A stretch of DNA of 64,000 nt from Anastatus disparis (GCA_017163975.1 JAFFSR010000229.1:13348001-13412000), one strand, 5' to 3'; counted from the stretch's first letter, positions 1 through 12,624 are shown. Notes: generated by a model not told the origin, from the sequence alone. A program made the numbers and translations.

Positions 1-800
1 CTAGAGAGGAGAAGGTAAAATTTTAAGACTCTAAATACGTGTGCTGCCAATGCGGATAGAGAAACTACTACAGTATAATGTAGGAGAGCGAGGACGAAAT
101 GTAATTGCAAATATAAAATGTATTCATGTCACACGCTTGGAATAAAAATCTTTTTGTTTTGAAAAAAAGTCATAGGGGCAGGGCCGGTTTTAGATTTAAA
201 GCACCCCGAGCGAAATATTCGTTACGTCCCATGTGAGGTGGACGATTTTTAATTTTTTCAAGTTTAATCATTATGAAATGGTATCAAATAAAGTTATTTT
301 AATTTTAATTAGGCTTTTCATAACATTTTTATTTCATGATTAAATTACATATTTAAAATTGAGTTATCTATAAAAATTAATTTTACTTGCTTTTTTCTAT
401 ATTTAGCTTCTGACGGTTTCTTAGACATTTTCACAATTTAAATATTATATTTGAATACCTAATAATGTCTAAATTTATTTATAAATGAAATTACTAATTT
501 TCAATTGTCAATAAAACCTAATAATGTCTAAATTTATTTACGAATAAAACTACTGATTTTAATTAATCATAAATTTATTTAAAAAATTTTCGACTTTACT
601 TCACTTTATGTGTTTATTTCACAAAAATTCTAATATTTATCGACTCTAAACTGTAACTGCTTTATTGTGCAATAACTCTGAACTAACGAGCTCAAGATCA
701 ACTTATAAACAATAATGAAATCGAAACGAATTCATCCCCCAAAAAAAGTAAACAAAGCCATTTGCGGAGTGTCGGTGCCGTCAATTCTTCGTAGTGTTTT
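1..800. other. AT-rich gene-free stretch with a hAT-like end and a tandem duplication
   Basis: No coding region or RNA gene is supported here. Around 177-215 a GC-rich stretch begins CAGGGCCGGTTTTAG, which resembles the outer end of some hAT transposons. I found no matching opposite end, so this is only a suggestion. A 59-bp unit starting CCTAATAATGTC is tandemly duplicated at 458-516 and 517-575 with several mismatches. Confidence 0.4.
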
Positions 801-1076
801 ATCAAGAGGCGCGGCAGCGCCTCGACGGCGAGTTAAGGTACGAATACGAAAACGTCGAGGCGCTCCTCTTATACTTTGAATTAGAGTGTCGAAAATTTTA
901 AAATAGAATCTTTTGAAAATGCATTCATATATTTTATATCAAGAGGCGCGGCAGCGCCTCGACGGCGAGTTAAGGTACGAATACGAAAACGTCGAGGCGC
1001 TCCTCTTATACTTTGAATTAGAGTGTCGAAAATTTTAAAATAGAATCTTTTGAAAATGCATTCATATATTTTATAA
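801..1076 (+). repeat. Tandem duplication of the 138-bp hairpin leader
   Basis: Two copies of a 138-bp unit begin TCAAGAGGCGCGGCAGCGCC at about 801 and 939. A third copy begins at about 8,244. Each unit contains the inverted pair CGCCTCGACG and CGTCGAGGCG about 25 bp apart, plus a smaller stem GAGGCGC/GCGCCTC. This GC-rich hairpin marks the left end of the FB elements and stands out from the surrounding AT-rich DNA. Confidence 0.85.
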
Positions 1077-1498
1077 ATACAAATTGATAATGAAAGATTT
1101 TTATTTTATCTTTAATTTAAAAAAAGTTTTATGACGATCGGTTTACTCAATCTCGAGAAAACGTAATCTAAAATTTTAAAGTGTCGATTTCGCGTTATGA
1201 AAATTCTTCTTCGTCATCAGCCCTTCAATTTTTGTTTCCAGCCTGTGACGTCACACTTTAATATTGTAGGAGAGCTATGAGCATATTTTTTATGTTTTTC
1301 GGCTATAGTATAGTAGTTAGTATGGTGCATGCGGTTTGTATTCAAGTTAGTATATCATGCTATAGTATATATATCGACGGCGAGTCAGGGTACGAATACG
1401 GAAATTATTTATTTATACTTATAATTAAAATAATATTTTCGTATAAACGTATTCTATAATTCTAACATAGTATGATTTTTTTATTATCAACTAAACCC

Positions 1499-2636
1499 TT
1501 TCTTGTGAATGATGTTTCGTCGACCCGGAGGTCCTCCAACTCACCTAAACATCATCTACAGGAAATGACAAAAATATATATATTTCCAATTATAATACTA
1601 AATGTGTTTCCTCGTGGATGATGTTTCGTGATCCTGGCGGCCATCCTGGCCACCTGGACATCATCTCTAAGAAGTGACAAAAATTTTAAATTATAATACT
1701 AGATTCACTTTCTCGAGAATGATGTTTCGTCGACTTGGAGGTCGTCCAGGTCACCTGGACATCATCTCCAAGAAGTGACAAAAAATTTATATATTTCCCA
1801 TGAAAATACTAGATGTGTTTCCTTGTGAATGATGTTTCGTGATCCTGGAGGCCATCCTGGCCACCTGGACATCATCTCCAAGAAGTGACAAAAAATTTTA
1901 AATTATAATACTAGATTCACTTTCTCGAGAATGATGTTTCGTCGACCTGGAGGTCGTCCAGGTCACCTGGACATCATCTCCAAGAAGTGACAAAAAATTT
2001 TTAATTATACTACTAGATTCACTTTCTCGAGAATGATGTTTTGTCGACCTGGAGGTCGTCCAGGTCACCTGGACATCATCTCCAAGAAGTGACAAAAAAT
2101 TTATATATTTCCAATGAAAATACTAGATGTGTTTCCTTGTGAATGATATTTCGTGATCCTGGAGGCCATCCTGGCCACCTGGACATCATCTCCAGGAAGT
2201 GACAAAAAATTTTAAATTATAATACTAAATTCACTTTCTCGAGAATGATGTTTCGTCGACCTGGAGGTCGTCCAGGTCACCTGGACATCATCTCCAAGAA
2301 GTGACAAAAAATTTTTAATTATAATACTAGATTCACTTTCTCGAGAATGATGTTTTGTCGACCTGGAGGTCATCTAGGTCACCTGGACATCATCTATAGG
2401 AAGTGACAAAAATTTATATATTTTCAATGATAATACTATATGTGTTTCCTTGTGAATGATGTTTCGTGATCCTGGAGGTCATCCTGGCCACCTGGACATC
2501 ATCTCCAGGAAGTGACAAAAAATTTTTTAATTTCAATTATAATACTAGATGCACTTTCTGAATGATGTTTCGTCGACCTAGAGGTTGTCCAGGTCACCTG
2601 GACATCATCTTCAGGAAGTGATAAAAATGTACGTTA
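1499..2636 (+). repeat. Minisatellite of about 104-bp dyad monomers (11 copies)
   Basis: Eleven monomers of about 100-108 bp each carry the core ATGATGTTTCGT, then a self-complementary box, then ACATCATCTCC and AGAAGTGACAAAAA. Two subtypes occur. Type A has GACCTGGAGGTCGTCCAGGTC-like boxes and type B has ATCCTGGAGGCCATCCTGG boxes. Both fold on themselves although their sequences differ. They alternate irregularly in the order A-B-A-B-A-A-B-A-A-B-A. The protein-like frame on the minus strand here is only a readout of the repeat. Confidence 0.85.
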
Positions 2637-3136
2637 ATTTGTAATTAATGTATTCAAGCGTCTACTGAAAAATCGTGTTACGATTAATTAAACATAAAAA
2701 AATTAATTGAACATAAATGTTTAATTTAATTAAACATTTTATCAAATTTTGTTCACTTTCTAATTTTTTTTTGTTTTGAATATTTAATTGTCTACAATTT
2801 CTTTATAAATTTTAAAAAGATTTTTTGTTATATTTCGTATCTAGTTTTATAGAGATATACAAAAGTTATATATAATCATTTTCAGATACAAACTATATCC
2901 AGTAAACTATATCGAGTACTTCCGTATTTAATTCATTCTTTTTGATATGAAGTTCGTAATCTTTCAAACTATTAAATAAATATACAATTTTGGCTGAAGA
3001 AAGTTTAGAAATCAATCAAGTAATCGTCGAGTATTACTTTATTCAATTCATTCTTTTTAATAAAAAGGAATGAAATTGACATTGATTAATAAGCTCTTTT
3101 GTTTCAACTTTTTTAAATAATATAAAATTCATAAAA

Positions 3137-4576
3137 ATACCATTAAACTATTTTTTTATTTTATAATTTTATCAAATTTCTTGAAATTTTTTGAATATTA
3201 TAACTGTTAATTTTGTTTTTAATCATTGTTCAAATTGATAAATACTATTTAATCTTTATTATTACTTTTAAAAAAGTATATTTTAGGCGAGTTCAGGTAT
3301 TGAATAGTATAGTATTCTTTAGAACATTTTTTCTAAATATTTTATTTTACCCAATACATAATATTTTTTTTATTTTAGCTTTCGAAAGTACTGAAATATC
3401 ATCATCAAGTTTATACTTTTTATTTGATTTATCTTTAGTTTTTGCTTAAGAAAGTTTTGAAATCAATCAATCAATCGTCGAGTACTTCCGTATTAATTCA
3501 TTCTTTTTAATATGAAGTTCATAATATGAATAATATGAAATTCATAAAATATTTACAGTTTTGGCTAAAGAAAGTTTCGAAATCAATCAAGCAATCGTCG
3601 AGTACTTCTGTATTCAATTCATTTTTTTTAAAGCTTTTTTTAGAGCTTTAAAACATATTAAATTTTACTAAATATCTACAAAATAACTTGCCAGGCCCGT
3701 AGATTAATATTTTGTTGGTGAAATGCTCAATGTTAATGTGTACTGGTTTATAATTTAATTGTTAGCTAATTCACGTGTGTTAAATAACAGTTTAAAATAT
3801 GAATTTAATAAATACATATACATTCAAAGATAAAGAACAAAAATACATCCTATTACAATAAATAAAAATCTATTTTGTGCTCAAAAATTATTTTTTTTAT
3901 ATGTGATGTTATGTAACGCAGAGAATTCAATATTCTTAGTTTTCTTTCGCTTTTTTTTACTATAAAAACTTTAAAATTATCAATTACACCATGAACTATT
4001 AATCTACGGGCCTGGCAAGTTATTTTGTAGATATTTAGTAAAATTTAATATGTTTTAAAGCTCTAAAAAAAGCTTTAAAAAAAATGAATTGAATACAGAA
4101 GTACTCGACGATTGCTTGATTGATTTCGAAACTTTCTTTAGCCAAAACTGTAAATATTTTATGAATTTCATATTATTCATATTATGAACTTCATATTAAA
4201 AAGAATGAATTAATACGGAAGTACTCGACGATTGCTTGATTGATTTCAAAACTTTCTTAAGCAAAAACTAAAGATAAATCAAATAAAAAGTATAAACTTG
4301 ATGATGATATTTCAGTACTTTCGAAAGCTAAAATAAAAAAAATATTATGTATTGGGTAAAATAAAATATTTAGAAAAAATGTTCTAAAGAATACTATACT
4401 ATTCAATACCTGAACTCGCCTAAAATATACTTTTTTAAAAGTAATAATAAAGATTAAATAGTATTTATCAATTTGAACAATGATTAAAAACAAAATTAAC
4501 AGTTATAATATTCAAAAAATTTCAAGAAATTTGATAAAATTATAAAATAAAAAAATAGTTTAATGGTATTTTTTTT
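3137..4576. repeat. Large inverted repeat of FB-1
   Basis: The left arm (about 3137-3708) and right arm (about 3998-4576) are near-perfect reverse complements. They meet at TTGCCAGGCCCGTAGATTAA on both sides of a 290-bp AT-rich spacer. The minus-strand frame at 4257-4493 encodes the same peptide as the plus-strand frame at 3213-3449 because of this symmetry, so neither frame is evidence for a gene. Confidence 0.9.
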
Positions 4577-4666
4577 GTATACAGCGTAGCCACCCGAATC
4601 GATGTTATAGTAAATAAATAAATAATTTTATTCTTAAAATATTATTTACAGTCATCCCTCCGAATA

Positions 4667-5027
4667 GAGGAGCGCGGTGGCGTAACGGATAGAGCTCTTG
4701 CCTTCAACGAGGTGGGCACGGGTTCGAATCCTGGCCAGGCACCTCTGACTTTTTTTCGAAAGAAAATTAGTGTGTGTGCTACCCATATCGCGACTCTTAA
4801 AAAATCCGACCTCATTGAGTATCGGTTGATTGTTGGTCACAAAAGTGGCTGACCATCCATCGATAGTCAAAGTTTTCGGTATGGTTGGTCTGACAGTCTA
4901 GCCTGATGTAATGTGTTAAACGGGTACCGGGCTGGACTCCCTCGACTTCACCATATAAAAAAGGTTAATCATATAGAGGACAAAATCCTTTATATATTAA
5001 TCTTTTTTCTTAAAAAAAAAAAAAAAA
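4667..5027 (+). mobile_element. tRNA-derived SINE inside the pogo-like element
   Basis: This 361-bp element is flanked by a perfect 13-bp duplication, ATCCCTCCGAATA, at 4654-4666 and 5028-5040. The head has RNA polymerase III promoter boxes. A box-A-like TGGCGTAACGG lies at about 4678, and a perfect box B, GGTTCGAATCC, lies at 4721-4731. An unrelated body of about 260 bp ends in a run of about 16 A. The duplication copies the TIR of the host element, so the SINE landed after that element. It is not a functional tRNA gene because the acceptor arms do not pair well and the tail is wrong. Confidence 0.88.
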
Positions 5028-5277
5028 ATCCCTCCGAATAAGCGCATAGAAGCTCCCAAGGGGAAGAGGTTTTCCACGAATCGGGGTTCCCCCACCGCGC
5101 GTACATAGATCCTTTTTTCCTGACTTGCTGTCTCTTTTGCACATTTTAGGTTTAGTGCTTCTCAATAAGCGTATTGGCTATAGTCCCTTAAATTGCCGTA
5201 CATTTATTGTTTTAACGGCTACTGTTTGAGAGCAGACACGTGTCATAAGTACAGAAACACTCGGTGAGTGTGTAAAA

Positions 5278-5445
5278 ATGTCAGACTCAATTAAAAAAAT
5301 CAAATGCGAAAATTCTTTTGTTCAAGCAGGTGCTAGTGATGCAAAAAATGAAAGTGATTCCGTGAAAATGAGTGTCGATGAACCTGTAGCAAAAAAAACG
5401 CAATTCAAAAAAATTTTTAGAATGATTTTCAAAATGAATTTCTAA
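5278..5445 (+). pseudogene. Short reading frame left from the pogo-like element's gene
   Basis: An ATG at 5278 opens a 55-codon frame beginning MSDSIKKIKC, rich in Lys, Ser and Glu, with a stop at 5443-5445. It lies between the two TIRs and after a promoter-like leader. It is therefore most simply the N-terminus of the parental transposase gene, cut off by the internal deletion. No helix-turn-helix or DDE domain remains. It could also be a chance frame. Confidence 0.35.
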
Positions 5446-5782
5446 TAACAAAAGCTTACAATATTTTGTCAGAAAACATTTAATAAAAGTAAATAAACGC
5501 TATAATTAATAAAACTATAAATATTTATTATAAATATATTTATAAACATTTTTCATAAAAATTTATGCTTCCATAAAAAATTTCGTTATTAATAATAAAA
5601 AATATTAAGATTTTATTTGAAATTTTAATTTTAAATCCTCTATGAGCAATTGCGCTTATTGAGAAGCAGTCCGCAAAAGTTTAGTGAGCTCGGACTTGGT
5701 AGTCGCAGTGGGGGCATGGCTCGCGAGCAAACATAGGGGTATGCGCTTATTGCGGATGTGCTTATTCGGAGGGATGACTGTA

Positions 5783-7673
5783 CATCCCTACTGAAAAAAT
5801 AACATGAGAACTCACATCAGATCTCACGTGAGATCTCATATGCGAAAAAATTTTATTTTCGTTGACACCCAATCTCAATTCAACAATAATATTTCAAAAG
5901 AAAAAACAGAACACGCCGATTAAACTAACCAATTTTACGACTTCGGCGATCGCTTCATACCTAATTACTACCTAATTATAGTGCGACGTATAGATGACTC
6001 CATACGTCACACTGCGAGGTATGGAATTATCTATATTTTTTTTTATGAAGTATAGCAAACTGAATATAGTTGTGCTACGAATTGAAATGTATGTAACCTC
6101 AATACCCATTTAATTAGCTTCGCACATACAACGCCGAATACCTGGTACGACGACATAAACAATTAATATATGTGGGAACATAGTTAATACGAAAGAAAAA
6201 AACTGCCATTTTTCTCTTTCGCAATGTGTGCGCATCAAGTGTCAACTTCCGATATTAAGATCATCAATATGGCTGCCTGACATCTGATTTTAAAAGTTGT
6301 CAATAGGAAAACATTTAGTGTCCCTTCTGGGCTTATTCTCTATTTTGTGATATTTATATATATTTTTAATGTATCGATTTGGTTATTTCTGCTTGTATTG
6401 GGAACTCACACACTTGCGATGACCTCTCGTGGCAAGGCTGTGAAATAATCTAAAACACAATTGCGTTGAGTAGCATTAGCAATTGGTGTTTAATTTTTAT
6501 TTTTTAATTGAAAACTAATTACAATGTAATAAAAAGAGTTCAAAATGCGTGAAAAAAATTCCAACAGAGATTATTGTGTAGTAAGGGGTCGTGAAATTTA
6601 AGCAGTCAAGAATTTAAATGTTATTTTTCATCTCTGAATGTCAATTTACTTTTAGGAAGAATCATTCTATAATAGGTTTTCCTGTTGTATTGTGAGTAAA
6701 CAAGGAAAACTATATACATCTTATATATGTACAATAAAAATCTATTGTTTTTAGCTTTTGAAATTTTTCTGCAACTTTGGAAGAAAATCATAGTTAAGAG
6801 TATAGAGTAATAGTTAAGAGTTATAAGTAAATTAAAAGCTTATTTGTTTTGTAAAAAGTAACTAAGTCACATTTCATATCATAAAATATTTTCTTGTACA
6901 AGGAAAAATTAATTTTCGCGCTTCATTTTTTAAAAAATCTTGATAAAACAAATTGTTTGCCCTAACCTACTTTTAAAAATATTTTAAAGTTTTTCTTTAA
7001 TATGAAGCGATAAAATTAATTCTTCTTCATCAAAGAAAATATTAGTTTTTATTATATGAAATGCGGCTTTCTCTTTATTTTTTTTCAGTTACTAATTTTT
7101 AAAAAAAACCAATTCTGTGATTAGAAAAGAATAGAAACATGCATATCCCTCTTAAAATCAAAGCGTGTAATAACTCTTTTTTCAAATTAAATACTAGATT
7201 TGTTAATAGATAACTTTTATTGTGAAAAATATTTAAATATCTTATGTAATGCTATAATGCAAAGAGTGAACTTTGGTTTTGTTCCGTAGTTACAGAGAAA
7301 AAACAAAAGAAAGAGATAAACCTTGTAGCATCATATTAATTATCTTATTTTAGATAGCTCTATCATTGTATATAGTACTTGATAAGTCATTTTTAAAGGG
7401 AAACAAATAAATAACTTCATTGAATTCTCTGAAAAAAGTACATTAAAAGCATGCATGATCCCTTTAAAAATACTTCGGTGCTGTTACGAATTAATTTAAA
7501 AATAAAATTATTTTGAGATTGTTACATATAATAGTTACTTAAGGGGAGACACAAGTAAAACACACAAAAAATGAGGTTTTTTAGTTTTAACTTTTAATCC
7601 GTAAAAAATAAATTGCATGCAAAATTTGAAGTTAATCCATCGAGTAGTTCTCGAGATCTTATTGGCGTACTGA

Positions 7674-7716
<43 letters not shown>

Positions 7717-8075
7717 TACAGACATTTTCTGAAAACCACTTTTTTCGACTCCCTGAGTCTAAATATGTACAAATTAATGAAAAAATAAAAAAAAATTTTT
7801 TTTACTGATACAATGCTTTCTCTATGAGAAAGCAATATACTTACACTTAAAAAATTCAAATAAATAAACGACAGAAATAAATACAGTAAATAAGAACAGT
7901 AAAATAAACAAATAAAAAAACATAATTTTGTTAAATATTAACTCTATGCGTCATATAATATAAAATTATGCGAAAGGACCACAGTTTCATCAATAGAGGG
8001 AGCCAATTATAATACCAACTACCGTAACTAATTGTTTAAAATTTATACATTTAAAATTTCGATTCACAATAACAT
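5783..8075. other. AT-rich stretch without a recognisable gene
   Basis: No gene is supported. It holds an 18-bp perfect palindrome AGATCTCACGTGAGATCT at 5819-5836. A stem GTGCGACGTAT/ATACGTCACAC lies near 5981-6012. A border-like motif CGAATACCTGGTACGACGAC lies near 6144, resembling the cassette borders of the giant element. The segment at about 6582-6643 recurs at about 59,033-59,096, so a dispersed repeat is present. Confidence 0.5.
7676..7712. repeat. (AC)n microsatellite
   Basis: About 18 uninterrupted AC dinucleotides are followed by ATACATACA. The two Cys-Val-rich minus-strand frames over it are microsatellite readouts, not genes. Confidence 0.97.
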
Positions 8076-8804
8076 TAAGGCTGTATTCACAGTAGCATGG
8101 AAGTTCGGCAATTCAAAATTCCACCTGTGATAAATTAATAACGGTAAAATTTGCTACAGTATGCTGAATCGTAGTTCATAATTATTCTTATATCAACCAT
8201 ACGATACAAAATAACAATTTGATATTTTTTTATTTGTCAAGTATCAAGAGGCGCGGCAGCGCCTCGACGGCGAGTTAAGGTACGAATACGAAAACGTCGA
8301 GGCGCTCCTCTTATACTTTGAATTAGAGTGTCGAAAATTTTAAAATAGAATCTTTTGAAAATGCATTCATATATTTTATAAATACAAATTGATAATGAAA
8401 GATTTTTATTTTATCTTTAATTTAAAAAAAGTTTTATGACGATCGGTTTACTCAATCTCGAGAAAACGTAATCTAAAATTTTAAAGTGTCGATTTCGCGT
8501 TATGAAAATTCTTCTTCGTCATCAGCCCTTCAATTTTTGTTTCCAGCCTGTGACGTCACACTTTAATATTGTAGGAGAGCTATGAGCATATTTTTTATGT
8601 TTTTCGGCTATAGTATAGTAGTTAGTATGGTGCATGCGGTTTGTATTCAAGTTAGTATATCATGCTATAGTATATATATCGACGGCGAGTCAGGGTACGA
8701 ATACGGAAATTATTTATTTATACTTATAATTAAAATAATATTTTCGTATAAACGTATTCTATAATTCTAACATAGTATGATTTTTTTATTATCAACTAAA
8801 CCCT

Positions 8805-10150
8805 TTCTTGTGAATGATGTTTCGTCGACCCGGAGGTCCTCCAACTCACCTAAACATCATCTACAGGAAATGACAAAATATATATATTTCCAATTATAAT
8901 ACTAAATGTGTTTCCTCGTGGATGATGTTTCGTGATCCTGGCGGCCATCCTGGCCACCTGGACATCATCTCTAAGAAGTGACAAAAAATTTTAAATTATA
9001 ATACTAGATTCACTTTCTCGAGAATGATGTTTCGTCGACTTGGAGGTCGTCCAGGTCACCTGGACATCATCTCCAAGAAGTGACAAAAAATTTATATATT
9101 TCCCATGAAAATACTAGATGTGTTTCCTTGTGAATGATGTTTCGTGATCCTGGAAGCCATCCTGGCCACCTGGACATCATCTCCAAGAAGTGACAAAAAA
9201 TTTTAAATTATAATACTAGATTCACTTTCTCGAGAATGATGTTTCGTCGACCTGGAGGTCGTCCAGGTCACCTGGACATCATCTCCAAGAAGTGACAAAA
9301 AATTTTTAATTATACTACTAGATTCACTTTCTCGAGAATGATGTTTTGTCGACCTGGAGGTCGTCCAGGTCACCTGGACATCATCTCCAAGAAGTGACAA
9401 AAAATTTATATATTTCCAATGAAAATACTAGATGTGTTTCCTTGTGAATGATATTTCGTGATCCTGGAGGCCATCCTGGCCACCTGGACATCATCTCCAG
9501 GAAGTGACAAAAAATTTTAAATTATAATACTAAATTCACTTTCTCGAGAATGATGTTTCGTCGACCTGGAGGTCGTCCAGGTCACCTGGACATCATCTCC
9601 AAGAAGTGACAAAAAATTTATATATTTCCAATGAAAATACTAGATGTGTTTCCTTGTGAATGATATTTCGTGATCCTGGAGGCCATCCTGGCCACCTGGA
9701 CATCATCTCCAGGAAGTGACAAAAATTTTAAATTATAATACTAAATTCACTTTCTCGAGAATGATGTTTCGTCGACCTGGAGGTCGTCCAGGTCACCTGG
9801 ACATCATCTCCAAGAAGTGACAAAAAATTTTTAATTATAATACTAGATTCACTTTCTCGAGAATGATGTTTTGTCGACCTGGAGGTCATCTAGGTCACCT
9901 GGACATCATCTATAGGAAGTGACAAAAATTTATATATTTTCAATGATAATACTATATGTGTTTCCTTGTGAATGATGTTTCGTGATCCTGGAGGTCATCC
10001 TGGCCACCTGGACATCATCTCCAGGAAGTGACAAAAAATTTTTTAATTTCAATTATAATACTAGATGCACTTTCTGAATGATGTTTCGTCGACCTAGAGG
10101 TTGTCCAGACCACCTGGACATCATCTTCAGGAAGTGATAAAAATGTACGT
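8805..10150 (+). repeat. Minisatellite of FB-2 (13 dyad monomers)
   Basis: The monomers are the same as in the array at 1499-2636, with the same irregular A/B subtype order. Two extra monomers (one A, one B, around 9,600-9,760) show that the array length changed after the two FB copies separated. Confidence 0.85.
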
Positions 10151-12624
10151 TAATTTGTAATTAATGTATTCAAGCGTCTACTGAAAAATCGTGTTACGAT
10201 TAATTAAACATAAAAAAATTAATTGAACATAAATGTTTAATTTAATTAAACATTTTATCAAATTTTGTTCACTTTCTAATTTTTTTTGTTTTGAATATTT
10301 AATTGTCTACAATTTCTTTATAAATTTTAAAAAGATTTTTTGTTATATTTCGTATCTAGTTTTATAGAGTTATACAAAAGTTATATATAATCATTTTCAG
10401 ATACAAACTATATCCAGTAAACTATATCGAGTACTTCCGTATTTAATTCATTCTTTTTGATATGAAGTTCGTAATCTTTCAAACTATTAAATAAATATAC
10501 AATTTTGGCTGAAGAAAGTTTAGAAATCAATCAAGTAATCGTCGAGTATTACTTTATTCAATTCATTCTTTTTAATAAAAGGAATGAAATTGACATTGAT
10601 TAATAAGCTCTTTTGTTTCAACTTTTTTAAATAATATAAAATTCATAAAAATACCATTAAACTATTTTTTTATTTTATAATTTTATCAAATTTCTTGAAA
10701 TTTTTTGAATATTATAACTGTTAATTTTGTTTTTAATCATTGTTCAAATTGATAAATACTATTTAATCTTTATTATTACTTTTAAAAAAGTATATTTTAG
10801 GCGAGTTCAGGTATTGAATAGTATAGTATTCTTTAGAACATTTTTTCTAAATATTTTATTTTACCCAATACATAATATTTTTTTTATTTTAGCTTTCGAA
10901 AGTACTGAAATATCATCATCAAGTTTATACTTTTATTTGATTTATCTTTAGTTTTTGCTTAAGAAAGTTTTGAAATCAATCAATCAATCGTCGAGTACTT
11001 CCGTATTAATTCATTCTTTTTAATATGAAGTTCATAATATGAATAATATGAAATTCATAAAATATTTACAGTTTTGGCTAAAGAAAGTTTCGAAATCAAT
11101 CAAGCAATCGTCGAGTACTTCTGTATTCAATTCATTTTTTTAAAGCTTTTTTAGAGCTTTAAAACATATTAAATTTTACTAAATATCTACAAAATAACTT
11201 GCCAGGCCCGTAGATTAATATTTTGTTGGTGAAATGCTCAATGTTAATGTGTACTGGTTTATAATTTAATTGTTAGCTAATTCACGTGTGTTAAATAACA
11301 GTTTAAAATATGAATTTAATAAATACATATACATTCAAAGATAAAGAACAAAAATACATCCTATTACAATAAATAAAAATCTATTTTGTGCTCAAAAATT
11401 ATTTTTTTTATATGTGATGTTATGTAACGCAGAGAATTCAATATTCTTAGTTTTCTTTCGCTTTTTTTACTATAAAAACTTTAAAATTATCAATTACACC
11501 ATGAACTATTAATCTACGGGCCTGGCAAGTTATTTTGTAGATATTTAGTAAAATTTAATATGTTTTAAAGCTCTAAAAAAAGCTTTAAAAAAAATGAATT
11601 GAATACAGAAGTACTCGACGATTGCTTGATTGATTTCGAAACTTTCTTTAGCCAAAACTGTAAATATTTTATGAATTTCATATTATTCATATTATGAACT
11701 TCATATTAAAAAGAATGAATTAATACGGAAGTACTCGACGATTGATTGATTGATTTCAAAACTTTCTTAAGCAAAAACTAAAGATAAATCAAATAAAAAG
11801 TATAAACTTGATGATGATATTTCAGTACTTTCGAAAGCTAAAATAAAAAAATATTATGTATTGGGTAAAATAAAATATTTAGAAAAAATGTTCTAAAGAA
11901 TACTATACTATTCAATACCTGAACTCGCCTAAAATATACTTTTTTAAAAGTAATAATAAAGATTAAATAGTATTTATCAATTTGAACAATGATTAAAAAC
12001 AAAATTAACAGTTATAATATTCAAAAAATTTCAAGAAATTTGATAAAATTATAAAATAAAAAAATAGTTTAATGGTATTTTTATGAATTTTATATTATTT
12101 AAAAAAGTTGAAACAAAAGAGCTTATTAATCAATGTCAATTTCATTCCTTTTTATTAAAAAGAATGAATTGAATAAAGTAATACTCGACGATTACTTGAT
12201 TGATTTCTAAACTTTCTTCAGCCAAAATTGTATATTTATTTAATAGTTTGAAAGATTACGAACTTCATATCAAAAAGAATGAATTAAATACGGAAGTACT
12301 CGATATAGTTTACTGGATATAGTTTGTATCTGAAAATGATTATATATAACTTTTGTATAACTCTATAAAACTAGATACGAAATATAACAAAAAATCTTTT
12401 TAAAATTTATAAAGAAATTGTAGACAATTAAATATTCAAAACAAAAAAAATTAGAAAGTGAACAAAATTTGATAAAATGTTTAATTAAATTAAACATTTA
12501 TGTTCAATTAATTTTTTTATGTTTAATTAATCGTAACACGATTTTTCAGTAGACGCTTGAATACATTAATTACAAATTAACGTACATTTTTATCACTTCC
12601 TGAAGATGATGTCCAGGTGACCTG
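10106..12624. repeat. 2.5-kb palindrome of FB-2
   Basis: Two arms of about 1.1 kb flank a spacer of about 295 bp, with near-perfect complementarity. This is the complete form of the inverted repeat that is truncated in FB-1. Confidence 0.88.

Larger units (their letters stand above)
801..4576 (+). mobile_element. Foldback-type element, copy 1 (FB-1)
   Basis: This is a non-coding composite element. In order it has a 138-bp hairpin-containing leader (present twice), about 400 bp of unique sequence, an 11-monomer minisatellite, about 500 bp of unique sequence, and a palindrome of about 570-bp arms around a 290-bp spacer. From 939 on it is nearly identical to 8,245-12,085, with small indels only, so both copies are recent. 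Its right arm stops at 4576, whereas in the second copy the arm continues another 540 bp, so this copy is right-truncated or ended at a different point. Long inverted repeats built partly of tandem repeats are the hallmark of foldback elements such as Drosophila FB/Galileo. I see no transposase. The short reading frames inside (for example 1277-1459 and 3213-3449) recur only because the DNA recurs. Confidence 0.75.
4649..5780 (+). mobile_element. pogo/Tigger-like DNA element, internally deleted
   Basis: Terminal inverted repeats begin CAGTCATCCCTCCGAATAAG at 4649 (interrupted by a SINE) and end with the complement at 5780. They are flanked by TA (4647-4648 and 5781-5782). The TIR style, CAGTC... 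with CGAATAAGCG and a TA duplication, matches the pogo branch of Tc1/mariner. Without the SINE the element is about 760 bp, far too short for a full transposase. It keeps a promoter-proximal segment and a 55-codon reading frame, so it looks like an internal-deletion derivative. Family assignment is from TIR and target site only. Confidence 0.7.
8245..12624 (+). mobile_element. Foldback-type element, copy 2 (FB-2), inserted in the giant element
   Basis: Same architecture as the copy at 801-4576: hairpin leader, unique sequence, minisatellite, palindrome. Differences are a single rather than doubled leader, 13 rather than 11 minisatellite monomers, and a full-length right arm. The palindrome arms are about 10,106-11,213 and 11,508-12,624. 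The right arm runs back into the last minisatellite monomer and stops at GACCTGG. The insertion lies between the giant element's left TIR and its left palindrome arm. I could not define a clear target duplication at the junction AAGTAT/TTTTATATA. Confidence 0.8.

Noticed and set aside
1898..2095. 65-residue minus-strand frame with internal repetition (also at 9203-9400)
   Set aside because: It is the translation of two minisatellite monomers. The same frame in both FB copies follows from DNA identity.
4667..4745. Functional tRNA gene
   Set aside because: Boxes A and B are present but stems do not close, a long body and poly-A follow, and a 13-bp duplication shows it is a SINE. The same reasoning applies at 36,770-36,843.
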